The notes under the pieces are model-generated. The model was not told where the DNA came from. It saw only the letters and a list, made by a program, of their open reading frames with translations, and did not search any database. Below are positions 30,605 to 32,005 of a DNA stretch of 32,005 bases, in pieces (within the stretch, counting starts at the first letter, position 1; each line of letters begins with the position of its first letter). This DNA comes from Cytophagaceae bacterium (lineage in GTDB: Bacteria > Bacteroidota > Bacteroidia > Cytophagales > Cytophagaceae), in NCBI GenBank assembly GCA_025454925.1, contig JALONM010000051.1, forward strand, positions 1 through 32,005, given 5' to 3'. Position numbers and translations under genes: made by a program.

Positions 30605-31144
30605 ATGAAAATATTAAAATACCTGGGAGTAGTGCTGGCATTGCTAATACTGACTCCGTTGTTCATTGCGCTTTTCCTTAAAAAACAATTCACCGTAGAA
30701 CGGGATATCGTCATCAACAAACCCAAACAAGAAGTTTTTGATTTTATTAAACTGCTCAAAAATCAAGACTCCTACAGTGTTTGGGCACTCAAAGATCCAT
30801 CCATGAAAAAGGAATGGAGAGGTACTGATGGAACAGTAGGATTTGTATCTGGCTGGGATAGCCAGAACGATGAAGTAGGTAAAGGAGAGCAAGAAATCAT
30901 TGGCATTCAGGAAGGACAACGGGTAGACTATGAATTGAGATTTTTTAAGCCTATGGAGGGTAAAGATAATGCTTACATGACCACCGAGGCCCTGAGCGAC
31001 TCTACAACTAAAGTGGTTTGGGGATTTAAAGGAAACATGGCCTATCCAATGAATTTGATGTTATTGTTTTTTGATATGGAACAAATGTTAGGTGCCGATT
31101 TTCAAAATGGACTTTCCAATTTGAAAAAGGAAGTCGAAAAATAA
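30605..31144 (+). CDS. Membrane-anchored SRPBCC (polyketide cyclase-like) protein
   Basis: 179 aa. An N-terminal transmembrane helix (about residues 7-25, LGVVLALLILTPLFIALFL) is followed by a START/SRPBCC fold: FTVERDIVINKPKQEVFDFIKLLKN, the typical beta strand, helix and 'W' region, then GFVSGWDSQNDEVGKGEQEI and a long C-terminal helix (ADFQNGLSNLKKEVEK). Such domains bind hydrophobic ligands in a deep pocket; the ligand is unknown. The gene has its own promoter candidate and terminator, so it is probably monocistronic and unrelated to feoAB. Confidence 0.85.
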   Translation: MKILKYLGVVLALLILTPLFIALFLKKQFTVERDIVINKPKQEVFDFIKLLKNQDSYSVWALKDPSMKKEWRGTDGTVGFVSGWDSQNDEVGKGEQEIIGIQEGQRVDYELRFFKPMEGKDNAYMTTEALSDSTTKVVWGFKGNMAYPMNLMLLFFDMEQMLGADFQNGLSNLKKEVEK

Positions 31145-31164
31145 TTTGAACGGATTTCTGTTTG

Positions 31165-31207
31165 AAAAGCAATTTGATCAACAAAGCGTGGTTAAATTGC
31201 TTTTTTT
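31165..31207 (+). terminator. Rho-independent terminator
   Basis: AAAAGCAATTT pairs with AAATTGCTTTT across an 18-base loop and ends in seven T. It lies about 20 bases after the SRPBCC stop codon. Because the arms are A/T-rich it may also serve transcripts from the opposite strand. Confidence 0.75.
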
Positions 31208-31315
31208 ATGTTATTCTGCGCAGCAGCATGAATAGAAATTTCCATACGAAAGCAGTGCACACACACTCAAGGACTATGGTAAGGTAATGGAAATTTAAAA
31301 ATCGGTAAAAATCAC

Positions 31316-32005
31316 CTATTCAATTGGAGCCGCCTTGGTCGCGTACAAAGGATGATGCTTGATTTTTTTTCGAATGGTCCAGGGGTGCATATACCGTTCG
31401 TTCAGGCTGATGGGTAAATTTTCGAAGTCAATAGTTCGCCAATCGGGTAGATTTTTAAAATATTTACTAGCCAACTTATCGCGTGTAAATTCGCTCCAGG
31501 CAAGTAATTGCCACCCTAGCCCATGATCGATGGTGCTTTGATCGGTAGCAAATTCCATAGAGTCTAAATATTTATTGGATAAGTTTCCTTTTGCCACCCG
31601 CATGACACCCCAAAAGTTTTGATGTGTAAAGTACGCAACATGAGCAAGCTCATGTCCTAGCACACCTATGGCAGCATTTAAAGGAAGTTTATGCAATAGA
31701 ATGGAATCTATAACGTGACGCGAATGGGTACTGATCAGTATTTTATAACGTCTGTTTGTTTGCTTATGAAAAAAAGTTGAGCGTACCGATGGCATCGTGG
31801 TAAGAGGCACAAAGCGCCTGCGTTGAATACACTTGATCCGTGCTCCTTTCAGTTCCGGATAATGCATTAAAGCAAGCAGAAAGGCTTCTTCCTGCCCTTT
31901 GGGTAAGACCATGCGGGCGCAATACGCTTGTTTGATAGAATCGAGGTTAAGGTCTTTTACTATTTCAGGAGTGTAGCAAGGTACGGGCATAGATTGCCCA
32001 ACCAT
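31316..32005 (-). CDS. HExxH metallopeptidase-like protein, N-terminus outside window
   Basis: At least 229 aa. An ATG coincides with the last three bases of the window, but the sequence after it (MVGQSMPVPCYTPEI) does not look like a natural N-terminus, so the gene probably continues beyond the edge. The zinc motif HELAH is at residues 118-122 of the visible part (GVLGHELAHVAYF). MEFATDQ about 30 residues later may supply the third ligand, as in gluzincins. The C-terminus is basic (TIRKKIKHHPLYATKAAP). It is likely a membrane-proximal or exported peptidase, but substrate and location cannot be told without the start. Confidence 0.75.
   Translation of the reverse strand: MVGQSMPVPCYTPEIVKDLNLDSIKQAYCARMVLPKGQEEAFLLALMHYPELKGARIKCIQRRRFVPLTTMPSVRSTFFHKQTNRRYKILISTHSRHVIDSILLHKLPLNAAIGVLGHELAHVAYFTHQNFWGVMRVAKGNLSNKYLDSMEFATDQSTIDHGLGWQLLAWSEFTRDKLASKYFKNLPDWRTIDFENLPISLNERYMHPWTIRKKIKHHPLYATKAAPIE

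Overview
The window is chromosomal DNA of a free-living member of the Bacteroidota, most likely from the Chitinophagales/Sphingobacteriales side of the phylum. The evidence is a type IX secretion (T9SS) C-terminal sorting domain, a FISUMP domain protein, DUF1573 and WG-repeat proteins, a TonB receptor with an N-terminal carboxypeptidase-like domain, almost no Shine-Dalgarno sequences, and several intergenic TTTG/ATTG-N19-20-TAnnTTTG promoter-like sites. No tRNA, rRNA, CRISPR array, transposase or integrase was recognised.

Layout. (1) 1-5213: three closely packed plus-strand genes for surface/secreted proteins: the end of a FISUMP protein, a 1151-aa T9SS cargo protein and a repeat-rich lipoprotein, closed by a strong terminator. 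(2) 5442-11158: an accessory cassette with an AAA+ ATPase of the type tied to extracellular contractile injection systems (eCIS), a 978-aa protein fusing an eCIS-associated DUF4157 domain to a HET-C-like domain, and a secreted WG-repeat protein. No eCIS sheath, tube or baseplate gene is present. (3) 11159-11582: an intergenic region with a GC-rich structured repeat. (4) 11583-18460: core genes: rpoN with a membrane PAP2-like protein (minus strand), asnS, a tiny lipoprotein, a bestrophin-type channel, a 74-aa Sm-like candidate and recN. (5) 18560-21637: a minus-strand operon (cytochrome b5-like protein, MurK-type kinase, MurQ etherase, conserved unknown) for salvage of peptidoglycan amino sugars, with a small zinc-ribbon gene upstream. 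(6) 21757-26312: a small membrane protein, then a TPP riboswitch controlling a TonB receptor, a THI5/NMT1-like protein and probably a DUF1573 protein. (7) 26313-27791: a repeat-filled intergenic region and a GH5 cellulase. (8) 27792-32005: feoAB iron uptake preceded by a palindromic operator candidate, an SRPBCC protein and the end of a HExxH metallopeptidase.

The most unusual part is the AAA+/DUF4157-HET-C/WG-repeat cassette, which looks like an eCIS effector module with a predicted zinc-hydrolase-like toxin domain. Second are two families of intergenic repeats: a structured element of about 100-130 nt (three copies) and a short TAGAA-N4-TTCTA hairpin (four copies). Third is the thiamine locus, where the binding protein has no export signal and no ABC partner nearby, and the riboswitch has a visible alternative pairing partner.

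All assignments come from reading the sequence and recalling protein families; no database search was run. Coordinates of short hand-located sites may be off by one base.
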